Assembly (NCBI GenBank): GCA_038225475.1
Contig: JBBRRA010000011.1
Location: 5,936-69,935, forward strand
Direction of reading: 5' to 3'
From: Polymorphobacter_B sp038225475
Lineage (GTDB): Bacteria; Pseudomonadota; Alphaproteobacteria; Sphingomonadales; Sphingomonadaceae
Length of the DNA stretch: 64,000 nucleotides
The position numbers and the translations under genes were made by a program. The notes under the pieces were generated by a model that saw only the letters and a list, made by a program, of their open reading frames with translations, was not told where the DNA came from and did no database searches. Below, one piece after another: positions 25,377-34,398 of the stretch; positions within the stretch are counted from its first letter, which is position 1; each line of letters begins with the position of its first letter.

Positions 25377-26312
25377 CTAGTCGAACAGCGAACTGACCGA
25401 GCTTTCCTCGCTGGTGCGGCGCATCGCTTCGGCGAGCAGCGGCGCGATGGTGATAATGCGGATTTTCTTCGCGCCCTTCACTGCTGCCAGCGGCGCGATC
25501 GAGTCGGTGATGACCAGTTCGGTAAGGTCCGAGCCTTCGATCCGCGCCACCGCTCCGCCCGACAGCACGCCGTGGCTGACATATGCCGCCACGCTGGTCG
25601 CACCAGCCGCAAGCAGCGCAGCGGCGGCGTTGCACAGCGTGCCGCCGGAATCGACGATGTCATCGACCAGCACGCAGGCATGGCCGCGCACATCGCCGAT
25701 GATGTTCATGACTTCGGACTCGCCGGGCTTTTCGCGGCGCTTGTCGACGATCGCCAGCGGCGCGTTGCCGAGCCGCTTCGCCAACGCGCGCGCGCGGACC
25801 ACGCCGCCGACATCGGGCGACACCACGGTCAGATTGCCCTTGGGCAGCCGCGCCTCGATATCGGCGCTCATCACCGGGGCGGCGAACAGATTATCGGTCG
25901 GAATATCGAAAAAGCCCTGGATCTGCCCGGCGTGGAGATCGACCGACAGGACGCGGTGCGCGCCCGCCGTGGTGATGAGGTTGGCGACCAGCTTGGCCGA
26001 AATCGGCGTGCGCGGGCCCATCTTGCGGTCCTGCCGGGCATAGCCGAAATACGGCACCACCGCCGTAATCCGCCGCGCCGACGAGCGCCGCAGCGCATCG
26101 ATACAGATCAGCAACTCCATCAGATTGTCGTTGGCCGGAGCCGCCGTCGCCTGGACGACGAACACATCCTCGCCGCGGACGTTTTCGTGGATTTCGACAA
26201 AGACTTCCTCGTCGGCGAAACGCCGCACGCTGGCCGAGGTCAGGGGAATATCGAGATAGGCGGCGATCGCCTGCGCGAGTTCGGGATTACTATTTCCCGC
26301 CAGAATCTTCAT
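25377..26312 (-). CDS. prs: Ribose-phosphate pyrophosphokinase
   Basis: Prs makes PRPP from ribose-5-phosphate and ATP for nucleotide, histidine and tryptophan synthesis. The 311-residue product begins MKILAGNSNPELA and carries RFADEEVFVEIHENVRGEDVFV split motifs, the ATP loop FGYARQDRK, the metal site SVDLHAGQIQGFF, the flexible loop KRREKPGES and the PRPP-binding VLVDDIVDSGGT. The ATG at 26312 is preferred; a GTG two codons earlier is possible. It is expected in the cytoplasm as a hexamer. Confidence 0.97.
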   Translation of the reverse strand: MKILAGNSNPELAQAIAAYLDIPLTSASVRRFADEEVFVEIHENVRGEDVFVVQATAAPANDNLMELLICIDALRRSSARRITAVVPYFGYARQDRKMGPRTPISAKLVANLITTAGAHRVLSVDLHAGQIQGFFDIPTDNLFAAPVMSADIEARLPKGNLTVVSPDVGGVVRARALAKRLGNAPLAIVDKRREKPGESEVMNIIGDVRGHACVLVDDIVDSGGTLCNAAAALLAAGATSVAAYVSHGVLSGGAVARIEGSDLTELVITDSIAPLAAVKGAKKIRIITIAPLLAEAMRRTSEESSVSSLFD

Positions 26313-26373
26313 GTGCACGGCCCCCGGGAAGTTCCGCGCGTCTTAGCCGGGCAGTCACCAAACGGCAACATGC

Positions 26374-27132
26374 CTAGGTCAGCGCGATCAGCGACAATTG
26401 CCGCCCATAGTCGGGTTCGCCGCAATGTGTGGTGCGGCGGTAACTATAAAAACGGTCGGGATTGGCATAGGTATCGAGACCGATCGCCTCGACCCGAGCC
26501 AGCCCTTCGGTCGCCAGCCGCGCAACGAGAAACCCTTCGAGATCGAATTGCCGGTGACCGGCCCGCCCTCTGCCGAAGAACGCGTCGAACGCCGGATCGA
26601 CCGCGGTGAACCGCGCCGCGAACGCGTCATCGACTTCATAACTGCGCCGCGCGATGCACGGGCCGATCGCCGCTGCGATGCGCTCGCGCCGCGCGCCGAG
26701 CGTCTCCATCGCCGCGACCGTCGCGCTGCAGACGCCGTAGAGCGCACCGCGCCACCCGGCGTGCGCGGCCCCGATCACACCGGCTTCGACGTCGGCGAAC
26801 AATACCGGCGCACAGTCGGCGGCCAGCACGCCGAGCGCCAGCCCCGGCCGGTCGGTGACCAGGCCGTCGGCACGCGGGCGATCGGCGTCGGCGAAACCGG
26901 CGGTGATCGTCACCACTTCGGCACTGTGCACCTGGTGCAGCGTCGCGAGCGTCGCTTCCGGCGCGACGGCGGCAACCGCGCGCGCCCGGTTTTCGGCAAC
27001 GGCGGCGGGGTCATCGGCCGATCCGAGCCCGACGTTGAGGCCGGCATAAATGCCGCCCGAGACGCCGCCCTCACGTCCGAGAAAACCGTGCCGGGTTCCC
27101 GCCAGCGCGGCTGCGGTGACGACGCGAACCAT
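26374..27132 (-). CDS. pgeF: Peptidoglycan editing factor PgeF / laccase-domain protein
   Basis: This 252-residue protein belongs to the YfiH/PgeF (Cu-oxidase_4, DUF152) family. PgeF in Escherichia coli corrects wrongly incorporated amino acids in peptidoglycan precursors, and relatives act on purine nucleosides. The metal ligands are present: LHQVHSAEV, the ADCAPVLF Cys and AAHAGWRG. The C-terminal SYRRTTHCGEPDYGRQ is also conserved. Its start overlaps the stop of the GNAT gene by one base, so it is coupled to the lgt-midA-GNAT run. Confidence 0.93.
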   Translation of the reverse strand: MVRVVTAAALAGTRHGFLGREGGVSGGIYAGLNVGLGSADDPAAVAENRARAVAAVAPEATLATLHQVHSAEVVTITAGFADADRPRADGLVTDRPGLALGVLAADCAPVLFADVEAGVIGAAHAGWRGALYGVCSATVAAMETLGARRERIAAAIGPCIARRSYEVDDAFAARFTAVDPAFDAFFGRGRAGHRQFDLEGFLVARLATEGLARVEAIGLDTYANPDRFYSYRRTTHCGEPDYGRQLSLIALT

Positions 27133-27644
27133 CAGTCGAGCACCAGCTTGCAGATGATATCCTCATCAGCGTGATCGCCGACCATGAACGTGTACGGCAT
27201 CACCTCGACAAAGCCGAAGCGCCGGTAAAATGCCCGCGCGCGCGGATTGTCGATGAACACCGACAGCCACAGATCCTGCGCGCCCCGCGCGCGCGCGGCT
27301 TCGATGACCCAGTCCATCAAAACCGGCGCGACGCGTTTCCCGTGCCATTCGGCATCGACATATAGTTGGTACAGTTGCAGCGCGCGGCGGCCAGTGACGG
27401 GCACGGGCAGCAGCACCCGGTCGATCCGCGCATAGCCGATCGCGGTGCCACCGGCTTCGGCCAGCCGGATACTTGCGTCGCTGGCGATCACCGCCGCCCA
27501 GCGCTCGGGCGTGTGATGCTGCAGGAACGTCGCCAGATTTTCGGGCGAATACAGGTGTCCGAACGTCGCCGTGAAGGTCCGCGCACCAAGGTCGGCAAGG
27601 CTTGCCGCATCGGCGGGACCGGCGTCGCGGAAGCTGATCGTCAT
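27132..27644 (-). CDS. GNAT-family N-acetyltransferase
   Basis: The 170-residue product is a complete GNAT domain: an N-terminal FRDAGPADAASLADLGARTF, the central LYQLYVDAEWHGKRVAPVLMDW containing the acetyl-CoA loop, and LWLSVFIDNPRARAFYRRFGF near the C terminus. Acceptor unknown. The ATG at 27644 overlaps the MidA-like gene stop by 4 bases and the stop shares a base with the pgeF start, so it is in the middle of one operon. Confidence 0.88.
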   Translation of the reverse strand: MTISFRDAGPADAASLADLGARTFTATFGHLYSPENLATFLQHHTPERWAAVIASDASIRLAEAGGTAIGYARIDRVLLPVPVTGRRALQLYQLYVDAEWHGKRVAPVLMDWVIEAARARGAQDLWLSVFIDNPRARAFYRRFGFVEVMPYTFMVGDHADEDIICKLVLD

Positions 27645-28699
27645 GCAAATCCTCCCGGTTCGGGCCAGCCGCCGCCGGTGAGCGCAAGCACCTTGAACAG
27701 CGTGCCCATTGCGTCCGGCGCGGTCAGCCGCACGACCCCGGCGCGCAATGCCTCAGCCTGTAACGGCGTGGCGCGGGCGGTCAACCGGTCGAGCCGCGCG
27801 CCGATGCCGAGCGCGTTCAACCATGCGCCCTGCCCGACCGGGCCAGACGCGCGCACATTTGCGGCACCCGCAAGCGCGGTGAAGTCGACATGCGCGGTCA
27901 GGTCGGCATCGCCCGGTGCCGCGAACGGATCGGCGAACGCCTGCGCGCGCACCGCCTGCAGCGTATCGCCGGTGACCGGCCCGGCGTGGCCATAGTCGAT
28001 AATCAGTGCCGCGCCGCCGCGCGCGCGTAGCCGATGACCGATCTCGGCGGCGATCGCGGTCGCGGCCGGCGAGGTCTCGACAATGCTGCCGGGCGCTGCA
28101 TCGCGCACTTCGGCAGCAACCAGCGGCGTCGTATCGGCGGCACCCGCGACCGGCACGAACCGCGCCCCGTCATGCGTTACCAATTGCTCGCGCCACCCGG
28201 TCACGGTGCGGATGAACTGCCGCACCGGCAGCGCATCGAAGAATTCATTGGCGATCACCAGCAGCGGCGCATCGTCGGGGACGTCGCCGAGCGTGTCGTG
28301 CCAGTGCGCGCCCGCAACGCGCGCCGCCTGCTCGGCGCGCAGCACCGGGCTGGTCTCGACGAAATGCACCCGCGCGGCTTCGGCAAAGCCCGGCACCCCC
28401 GCCGTCGCCCGGCGCATGTCCGCCATCAGCGTGCCGCGCCCGGGCCCGAGTTCGACCAGCCGGACCTGCGGCGGCGATCCGGCGCGCAGCCAAAGATCGG
28501 CGCACCACAGCCCGATCAGCTCACCAAAAATCTGACTGATTTCCGGTGCGGTGGTGAAATCGCCTGCCATGCCGAGCGGATCGCGCGTTATGTAATAGCC
28601 GTGCACCGGATGCCCGAGGCACAGCGCCATCCACCGCGCCAGCGGCATCGGGCCGGACGTGGCAATCTCCTGCGCCAGCGCGGCGGCGAGCGACGTCAC
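27641..28699 (-). CDS. MidA/NDUFAF7-like SAM-dependent methyltransferase
   Basis: The 352-residue product matches the MidA/NDUFAF7 (DUF185) family. Family signatures are MPLARWMALCLGHPVHGYY near the N terminus, GDFTTAPEISQIFGELIGLW, the SAM-binding LVELGPGRGTLMADM and ANEFFDALPVRQF. NDUFAF7 dimethylates an arginine of a complex I subunit during assembly; whether the bacterial protein does so is not settled. The GTG at 28699 overlaps the lgt stop (GTGA), so no earlier start is needed. It is followed, with overlap, by the GNAT gene. Confidence 0.93.
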   Translation of the reverse strand: MTSLAAALAQEIATSGPMPLARWMALCLGHPVHGYYITRDPLGMAGDFTTAPEISQIFGELIGLWCADLWLRAGSPPQVRLVELGPGRGTLMADMRRATAGVPGFAEAARVHFVETSPVLRAEQAARVAGAHWHDTLGDVPDDAPLLVIANEFFDALPVRQFIRTVTGWREQLVTHDGARFVPVAGAADTTPLVAAEVRDAAPGSIVETSPAATAIAAEIGHRLRARGGAALIIDYGHAGPVTGDTLQAVRAQAFADPFAAPGDADLTAHVDFTALAGAANVRASGPVGQGAWLNALGIGARLDRLTARATPLQAEALRAGVVRLTAPDAMGTLFKVLALTGGGWPEPGGFA

Positions 28700-29547
28700 G
28701 CGGTCTGCAGCAGCCCAAGGCGGTCGGCGCGCGCCCGGCTGGTCAGCATCAGATACAGTCCGATCAGCACCATCGGCGCGCACAGCCACTGTCCCATCGT
28801 CAATCCGAACGCGAGAAAGCCGACCTGCGCATCGGGCTGGCGGAAGAACTCGATGCCGAACCGCACCGCGCCGAAGCCGGCGATCGCAGCCCCCGCGAGC
28901 ATCCCCGGATAGCGGCGCGCCGGGGTTCGCCAGAACAATATGCTGAGCACAAGAAGCAGCAACACCCCCTCGCCCGCCGCCTCGTATAGCTGGCTCGGGT
29001 GACGCGGCATCTTGCCTGCACCGGGGAAAATCACACCCCAGCTGGTACCGGTTTCGCGGCCCCACAGCTCACCGTTGACGAAATTCGCAAGCCGCCCGAA
29101 CAACTGCCCGATCGGCGCGACGCACGCGACATAATCGACGATCCGCAGCGCCTGCAGGCCCTTGGCGCGCGCGAACAGGATGATCGCGATGATCGCGCCC
29201 GCCGCGCCGCCGTGGAACGACATGCCGCCCTCCCAGACGCGCACGATCGCGGCCGGGTCAGCGGCGAATTTGGCCGGATCATAGATGACTACATAGCCGA
29301 GCCGCCCGCCGAGGATGATGCCGAGCGTGACCCAGGTGATGAAGTCATCCGCCTGCAGCCGGGTCAGCGGTGCGTTGCCGGCGTCGATCAGCCGGCCGAG
29401 GTACCACCAGCCGCCGAGGATGCCCGCGATATAGGCGAGGCTGTACCAGCGCAGCGCAAAGTCGAACCCGAAGACGTGAAACTCGCGCAGCGTCGGCGAC
29501 AGCCCGAGGCTGGCATAGTCGAGCGCCGCATGGAATGTCCCGAGCAT
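28696..29547 (-). CDS. lgt: Prolipoprotein diacylglyceryl transferase
   Basis: Lgt attaches diacylglycerol from phosphatidylglycerol to the lipobox Cys of prelipoproteins at the inner membrane. The 283-residue product has seven predicted helices and the Lgt signature FGRLANFVNGELWGRETG. It also has the conserved RWYSLAYIAG, the GGRLGYV and WEGGMSFHGG loops and HPSQLYEA near the C terminus. The ATG at 29547 is chosen over one at 29613 because the upstream residues are polar and not family-like. It is the first gene of the lgt-midA-GNAT-pgeF operon and diverges from the acyl-CoA dehydrogenase. Confidence 0.96.
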   Translation of the reverse strand: MLGTFHAALDYASLGLSPTLREFHVFGFDFALRWYSLAYIAGILGGWWYLGRLIDAGNAPLTRLQADDFITWVTLGIILGGRLGYVVIYDPAKFAADPAAIVRVWEGGMSFHGGAAGAIIAIILFARAKGLQALRIVDYVACVAPIGQLFGRLANFVNGELWGRETGTSWGVIFPGAGKMPRHPSQLYEAAGEGVLLLLVLSILFWRTPARRYPGMLAGAAIAGFGAVRFGIEFFRQPDAQVGFLAFGLTMGQWLCAPMVLIGLYLMLTSRARADRLGLLQTA

Positions 29548-29642
29548 GTGCGCCAATTTTCCCTTTGCCCGCTGCGACCGCGCGCACCATAGTCGCGGCC
29601 AACAAGAACACAATTGTCCGTTCTAAACTTGGGAGGCGCGTG

Positions 29643-30827
29643 ATGACCGACACGCTCGACGATTTCCGCTTAGAAACCCGCGCGTGGCTGGCCGAAAACT
29701 GCCCGCCCGAAATGCGGCTGCCGATCGACAGCGACGGCGACGTCTGCTGGGGCGGCCGCCGCGTCAAGTTCAAGTCCGAAGCGCAGCGCCTGTGGCTCGA
29801 GCGCATGGGTGCCAAGGGCTGGACGGTGCCCGAATGGCCGCGCGAATATGGCGGCGGCGGGCTTTCGAAGGCGCAGGCCAAGATCGTTGCGCAGGAACTG
29901 CGCGCGATCGATGCGCGGTCGCCGCTGGCGTCGTTCGGCATCTGGATGCTGGGGCCGGCGCTGCTCAAATATGGCAACGAAGCGCAAAAGCTCGAGCATC
30001 TGCCCAAGATCGCGCGCGGCGAAATCCGCTGGTGCCAAGGCTATTCCGAACCCGGCGCAGGGTCCGATCTTGCCGCATTGCGGACCAGCGCCGAGGACAA
30101 GGGCGATCATTATCTCGTCAACGGCCAGAAGGTCTGGACGAGCTATGCCGACCGCGCCGACTGGATCTTCTGCCTTGTCCGCACCGATCCGGCCGCGCCG
30201 AAGCATCTGGGAATCAGCTTTTTGCTGTTCGACATGGCCAGCCCGGGCGTCAGTACGTCGCCGATCAAGCTGATTTCAGGCTATTCGCCGTTCTGCCAGA
30301 CGTTCTTCGACGATGTGAAAGTGCCCAAGGAAAATCTGATGGGCGTCGCCGGCAAGGGCTGGGACATCGCCAAATATCTGTTGACGCACGAGCGCGAAAT
30401 GATCGGCGGCTCCGACGCTGCCCAGGCCCGCGATTCAGTGGCGCAGATTGCGCGCGCAAAGCTTGGCATGGCGGACGGCAAACTGAGCGATAGCGGGCTG
30501 CGCACCGACATCGTCCGCCACGAGATCGACGCGTGGGCGTTCGGGCTGACGATGGAGCGCGTAAAGGACGAAACGAAAGCCGGGCAAGGCGTTGGCGCGC
30601 TGTCATCGATGCTCAAATATTATGGCACCGAGCTCAACAAGCATCGGCAGGAATTGCTGATGTCGGTGAATGGCTCGGACGGGCTGGCATGGGAGGGCGA
30701 CGCCAAGCACGAGGGCGACCTCGCGCGCAGCTGGCTGCGGTCGCGCGCCAACAGTATCGAGGGCGGCACCAGCGAGGTTCAGCTCAACATCATCGCCAAG
30801 CGCGTGCTCGAACTGCCGGGCGTGTAA
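29643..30827 (+). CDS. Acyl-CoA dehydrogenase (large subunit type)
   Basis: This FAD enzyme of 394 residues introduces the 2,3 double bond in acyl-CoA. It shows the N-terminal helical domain (WPREYGGGGLSKAQAKIVAQEL), the FAD/substrate motif CQGYSEPGAGSDLA, the beta domain ending VKVPKENLMG, and the C-terminal EGGTSEVQLNIIAKRVLELP. The ATG at 29643 has GGGAGG upstream. It is followed by a second, shorter acyl-CoA dehydrogenase, an acyl-CoA ligase and an HD protein. Paired dehydrogenases like this often form heteromers that degrade steroid or branched substrates, but the substrate here is unknown. Confidence 0.93.
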   Translation: MTDTLDDFRLETRAWLAENCPPEMRLPIDSDGDVCWGGRRVKFKSEAQRLWLERMGAKGWTVPEWPREYGGGGLSKAQAKIVAQELRAIDARSPLASFGIWMLGPALLKYGNEAQKLEHLPKIARGEIRWCQGYSEPGAGSDLAALRTSAEDKGDHYLVNGQKVWTSYADRADWIFCLVRTDPAAPKHLGISFLLFDMASPGVSTSPIKLISGYSPFCQTFFDDVKVPKENLMGVAGKGWDIAKYLLTHEREMIGGSDAAQARDSVAQIARAKLGMADGKLSDSGLRTDIVRHEIDAWAFGLTMERVKDETKAGQGVGALSSMLKYYGTELNKHRQELLMSVNGSDGLAWEGDAKHEGDLARSWLRSRANSIEGGTSEVQLNIIAKRVLELPGV

Positions 30828-30954
30828 GCGCTGCTCGCCCCGGCCGGGAGGGGGGCCGGGGGCAGCTCCGACCGGGGAACCAGGGTTGCGGGCCTCGACG
30901 CCCCAACCCCTGCCCCAAAGGGCGGAAGTAAAAAAAGATAAGGGGAGTTTCGAC

Positions 30955-32094
30955 TTGGCTTTAGTCCTGAACGACGATCAGATGATGATCCGCGAGTCCG
31001 CTGAGGGTTTCTTCAAGACCGCCGCACCGGTCGCCGAGCTGCGGCGGCTGCGCGACAGCCACGACGCGGTGGGGTTCGATCGCGCGACCTGGGCAAAAAT
31101 GGCCGAGATGGGCTTTGCCGGCGTGCTGGTGCCCGAGGCGCACGGCGGATCGGGGTTCGGCTATGTCGCGGCCGGACTGATCGCCGAGGCGACCGGGCGC
31201 AACCTGTCGATGTCGCCGATGCTGTCGACCGCAATCCTTGCCGCGACCGCGCTGGTGCATGGCGGGTCCGCCGATCAGCAGGCGAAATATCTGCCCGGGC
31301 TTGCGGCGGGTGAATGGCTGTGCGCGCTCGCCGCCGACGAGGCTGCGCGTCACGCCCCCGCGCATGTGACCACGCGCGCCGAAGCGTCGGGCAACGGGTT
31401 CAAGCTGAACGGCCATAAGGGTTTCGTGCTCGACGGCCATGTTGCCGATACGCTGATCGTCGCGGCACGCACCAGCGGTGCCGACGACGACCATGACGGC
31501 ATCACGCTGTTCCTTGTCGATGCCAAGGCGGCAGGCGTCGCGGTCGCGCGGCGGTCGATGGTCGATAGCCGCAACGCCGCTGCCGTGACGCTCACCGATG
31601 TGCAGGTCGACGGTGCCGATGTGCTGGGCGAAGTCGGCGCGGGGATGGACATCCTGACGCGCGTGCTCGACGCCGGGCGCGCCTGCCTTGCAGCCGAAAT
31701 GCTCGGGGTGGCGCACGAAAGCTTTACGCGCACGGTCGATTACCTGAAGCAGCGCGAGCAGTTCGGCGTCAAGATCGGCAGTTTTCAGGCACTGCAGCAC
31801 CGCGCTGCGCATCTGTTCTGCGAAGTCGAACTGGCGCGTTCGGTGACGCTGCGCGCGCTGACCGCGCTCGATGCCGGCGAAGACCGCGCGCCGATGTTCG
31901 CCAGCCTTGCCAAGGCCAAGGTGGGCGAGGTCGCCAAGCTCGCCACCAACGAGGCGGTGCAGATGCACGGCGGCATCGGCATGACCGACGATTTCGATAT
32001 CGGCTTTTTCATGAAGCGTGCGCGCGCCGCCCAGGAAACCTTTGGCGACATCGCCTTCCACGGCGACCGGCTCGCCAGCCTGATGGGATATTGA
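30955..32094 (+). CDS. Acyl-CoA dehydrogenase (partner subunit type)
   Basis: The 379-residue product is a second acyl-CoA dehydrogenase with a divergent sequence: DDQMMIRESAEGFF at the N terminus, GFAGVLVPEAHGGSGFGYV, and the C-terminal FD segment VQMHGGIGMTDDFDIGFFMKRAR. The middle FAD-binding motif is weak compared with its neighbour, as in the small subunits of alpha2beta2 acyl-CoA dehydrogenases. The start is TTG 30955 with AGGGGAG 7 bases upstream. The 127 bases between the two dehydrogenases are very GC-rich with several G and C runs that can fold, but no gene. Confidence 0.92.
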   Translation: MALVLNDDQMMIRESAEGFFKTAAPVAELRRLRDSHDAVGFDRATWAKMAEMGFAGVLVPEAHGGSGFGYVAAGLIAEATGRNLSMSPMLSTAILAATALVHGGSADQQAKYLPGLAAGEWLCALAADEAARHAPAHVTTRAEASGNGFKLNGHKGFVLDGHVADTLIVAARTSGADDDHDGITLFLVDAKAAGVAVARRSMVDSRNAAAVTLTDVQVDGADVLGEVGAGMDILTRVLDAGRACLAAEMLGVAHESFTRTVDYLKQREQFGVKIGSFQALQHRAAHLFCEVELARSVTLRALTALDAGEDRAPMFASLAKAKVGEVAKLATNEAVQMHGGIGMTDDFDIGFFMKRARAAQETFGDIAFHGDRLASLMGY

Positions 32095-32095
32095 G

Positions 32096-33817
32096 ATGAC
32101 GTCGGCTCTCGACAGCGCGCTCGATGCGGTCATCGACGCGATCATCGCCCCCGGTGGCCAGCTTGAAGTCACCACCGCAAGCGTGCGCGGTACCGACTAT
32201 CCGGTGTTCAAGACCGCCCCCGCCAACATGCGCGATTTCCTCGCCTATTTCTTCGCGCAGCAGGGCGACAAAGAATTCCTCGTCTACCGTGACGAACGCT
32301 ACACCTTCGCGCAGGTCCATGCCGACGCCGTGCGCGTCGCTGCGGTGCTGCAGCATCGCCACGGCATCGCCAAGGGTGACCGCGTCGCGATCGCGATGCG
32401 CAACTACCCCGAATGGATCACGAGCTTTGTCGCGGTGCTCCATCTGGGCGCGGTCGCGGTGCCGATGAACGCGTGGTGGCAAGCGAGCGAGATCGGCTAT
32501 GGCCTTGCCGATAGCGGCACGCGGCTGGTCATCGCCGACGAGGAGCGCGCGCGGCGGCTGGCAACCCTCGAGGCGCACCCCCCGGTGCTGACGGTGCGCA
32601 CCAGCGCCGCCGTCGCCGGCGAACTCGGTTTTGCGCGGCTGGAGGACGAGCTGATCTCGTCACCGCCGACGCCCTGGTTCCTGCCCGAGATCGCGCCCGA
32701 AGACGACGCGACGATCATGTATACCAGCGGCTCCACGGGCAGCCCGAAGGGTGCGGTTGCGACGCACCGGTCGATCGTGTCGGGGTCGCTCAACTATCTG
32801 GTCGCGGGACTGGCATTGCTCCAGCTCGGCGCGCAAATGGGGATCAAGCCCGCCGACCAGCAGGTCATGCTGCTCAACGTGCCGCTGTTTCACATCACCG
32901 GCTCGGTCCCTGTGCTGCTGGTGTCGATTGCGATCGGGCGCAAGATGATCATCATGCACAAATGGGATGCGGGCGAAGCGCTGCGGCTGATCGAGCATGA
33001 GCGTGCGACCTATTTTGTCGGCGTTCCGACGATGAGCCTCGAACTGATGCAGCACCCCGACCGCGACAAATACGACCTGTCGAGCCTGGTCGATATTGCC
33101 AGCGGCGGTGCGCCGCGACCGCCCGAGCATGTCGACCGGCTGGCGTCGAGCTTTCCCGGCAAACATCCGGTGCAAGGCTATGGCCTGACCGAAACCAACG
33201 GCGTCGGTGCGGGCAATTTCCGCGATAACTACCGCAACAAGCCGGCGTCGACCGGGCGGGCATCGCGCCCGCTGGTCGACATTCGCATCGCCGACGACGA
33301 CCTGACGCCGCTGGCGCAGGGCAGCGTCGGCGAAGTCTGCATTCGCTCCGCCGCCAACGTCCGCGGCTATTGGAATAAGCCCGAGGCGACCGCTGCCGCA
33401 TTCACCGCCGACGGCTGGTTCCGGACCGGCGACCTTGGGTATCTCGATGCCGACGGCTATCTGTTCATCGTCGACCGCAAGAAGGACATCATCATCCGCG
33501 GCGGCGAAAACATCAGCTGCCAGGAAGTCGAAAGCGCGATCTACGCCCACCCGGCGGTGGCCGAAGCGAGCGTTTTCGGGGTGCCCGACGAGCGGCTCGG
33601 TGAACTGGTCGGCGCGGTGGTCTATCCCAAGCCCGGCGCGGCGCTCGAGGCCGATGCACTGCACGAATTCCTCGGGCGGCAGTTGTCGGCGTTCAAGGTG
33701 CCCGCCAAAATCTGGCTAGTTGCCGAACCGCTGCCGAAATTGGGCAGCGCCAAGATCGACAAAGTGACGCTGCGCGCGCAATATCGGGCGCGACTGAACT
33801 CAACGGAGACGGTGTGA
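32096..33817 (+). CDS. AMP-forming acyl-CoA synthetase
   Basis: This ANL-family ligase of 573 residues activates a carboxylic acid with ATP and CoA. The P-loop motif is MYTSGSTGSPKGA, followed by PLFHITG, GYGLTET, WFRTGDLGYLDADGYLFIVDRKKD and a C-terminal KIDKVTLR containing the catalytic lysine region. It starts 1 base after the dehydrogenase stop and its own stop overlaps the start of the HD gene. Together with the dehydrogenases it would feed an unidentified fatty or cyclic acid into beta-oxidation. Confidence 0.94.
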   Translation: MTSALDSALDAVIDAIIAPGGQLEVTTASVRGTDYPVFKTAPANMRDFLAYFFAQQGDKEFLVYRDERYTFAQVHADAVRVAAVLQHRHGIAKGDRVAIAMRNYPEWITSFVAVLHLGAVAVPMNAWWQASEIGYGLADSGTRLVIADEERARRLATLEAHPPVLTVRTSAAVAGELGFARLEDELISSPPTPWFLPEIAPEDDATIMYTSGSTGSPKGAVATHRSIVSGSLNYLVAGLALLQLGAQMGIKPADQQVMLLNVPLFHITGSVPVLLVSIAIGRKMIIMHKWDAGEALRLIEHERATYFVGVPTMSLELMQHPDRDKYDLSSLVDIASGGAPRPPEHVDRLASSFPGKHPVQGYGLTETNGVGAGNFRDNYRNKPASTGRASRPLVDIRIADDDLTPLAQGSVGEVCIRSAANVRGYWNKPEATAAAFTADGWFRTGDLGYLDADGYLFIVDRKKDIIIRGGENISCQEVESAIYAHPAVAEASVFGVPDERLGELVGAVVYPKPGAALEADALHEFLGRQLSAFKVPAKIWLVAEPLPKLGSAKIDKVTLRAQYRARLNSTETV

Positions 33818-34362
33818 TGTTCACCACCATGCTCGAAGGCACCCAGGAAGACTGGAGCCACATCGCGCGCGAACATATGATCCACCAGACCTCGGCAGCG
33901 CCGATGCAGATCATGGATTCGATGCGGCGGCTGGCCGATATCAAGGTCGGTTTCGCCGCCGACCAGCTGACGCATTGCCTGATGACGGCGACGCTGGCAC
34001 GCGCCGACGACGCCACCGACGAGGAGGTGGTCGCTGCGCTCACGCACGATCTCGGCAAGCTGATGAGCATCCCCAACCACGGCGCGATCCAGGCCGAAGT
34101 GCTCAAGCCCTATGTCTCGGACGCGATTTATTATGCGGTGATGTGGCACCAACATTTCCAGGGTGCGTATTACTATCCTTATCTCGGCAAGCCCGCCGAC
34201 ATGCGTCAGCAGTTCAAGGACGAGCCATGGTTCGCCTTTGCCGAAAAGCTCGTCGACCGCTGGGATGCACCGGCGTTCGATCCCGAGTTCGCGGTCGACA
34301 GCCTCGAGAGTTTCGAACCGCAGGTGGTCAAGGTCTTTGGCGCGCCCAAGCGGGCATTCTGA
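33817..34362 (+). CDS. HD-domain protein, PhnZ/inositol-oxygenase-like
   Basis: The 181-residue product has an HD metal centre: His53 in LTHCLMTATL, His77-Asp78 in LTHDLGKL, then NHGA and MWHQHFQGAY with further His residues. The arrangement resembles mixed-valent di-iron oxygenases of the PhnZ/myo-inositol oxygenase group more than nucleotide phosphohydrolases. The ATG at 33817 overlaps the acyl-CoA ligase stop (TGATG) and GGAG lies upstream. Its coupling to acyl-CoA genes suggests a role in oxidising or releasing the same substrate; this is inference. Confidence 0.75.
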   Translation: MFTTMLEGTQEDWSHIAREHMIHQTSAAPMQIMDSMRRLADIKVGFAADQLTHCLMTATLARADDATDEEVVAALTHDLGKLMSIPNHGAIQAEVLKPYVSDAIYYAVMWHQHFQGAYYYPYLGKPADMRQQFKDEPWFAFAEKLVDRWDAPAFDPEFAVDSLESFEPQVVKVFGAPKRAF

Positions 34363-34398
34363 CCGCGCCGCCGCGCGCCGGGCGGGGAGGCTAGTCGG

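Noticed and set aside
30828..30954. GC-rich folded spacer between the two acyl-CoA dehydrogenase genes, as a possible REP-like repeat
   Set aside because: Runs of G and C can pair, but no second copy was noticed in the window and it is not followed by a T-run.
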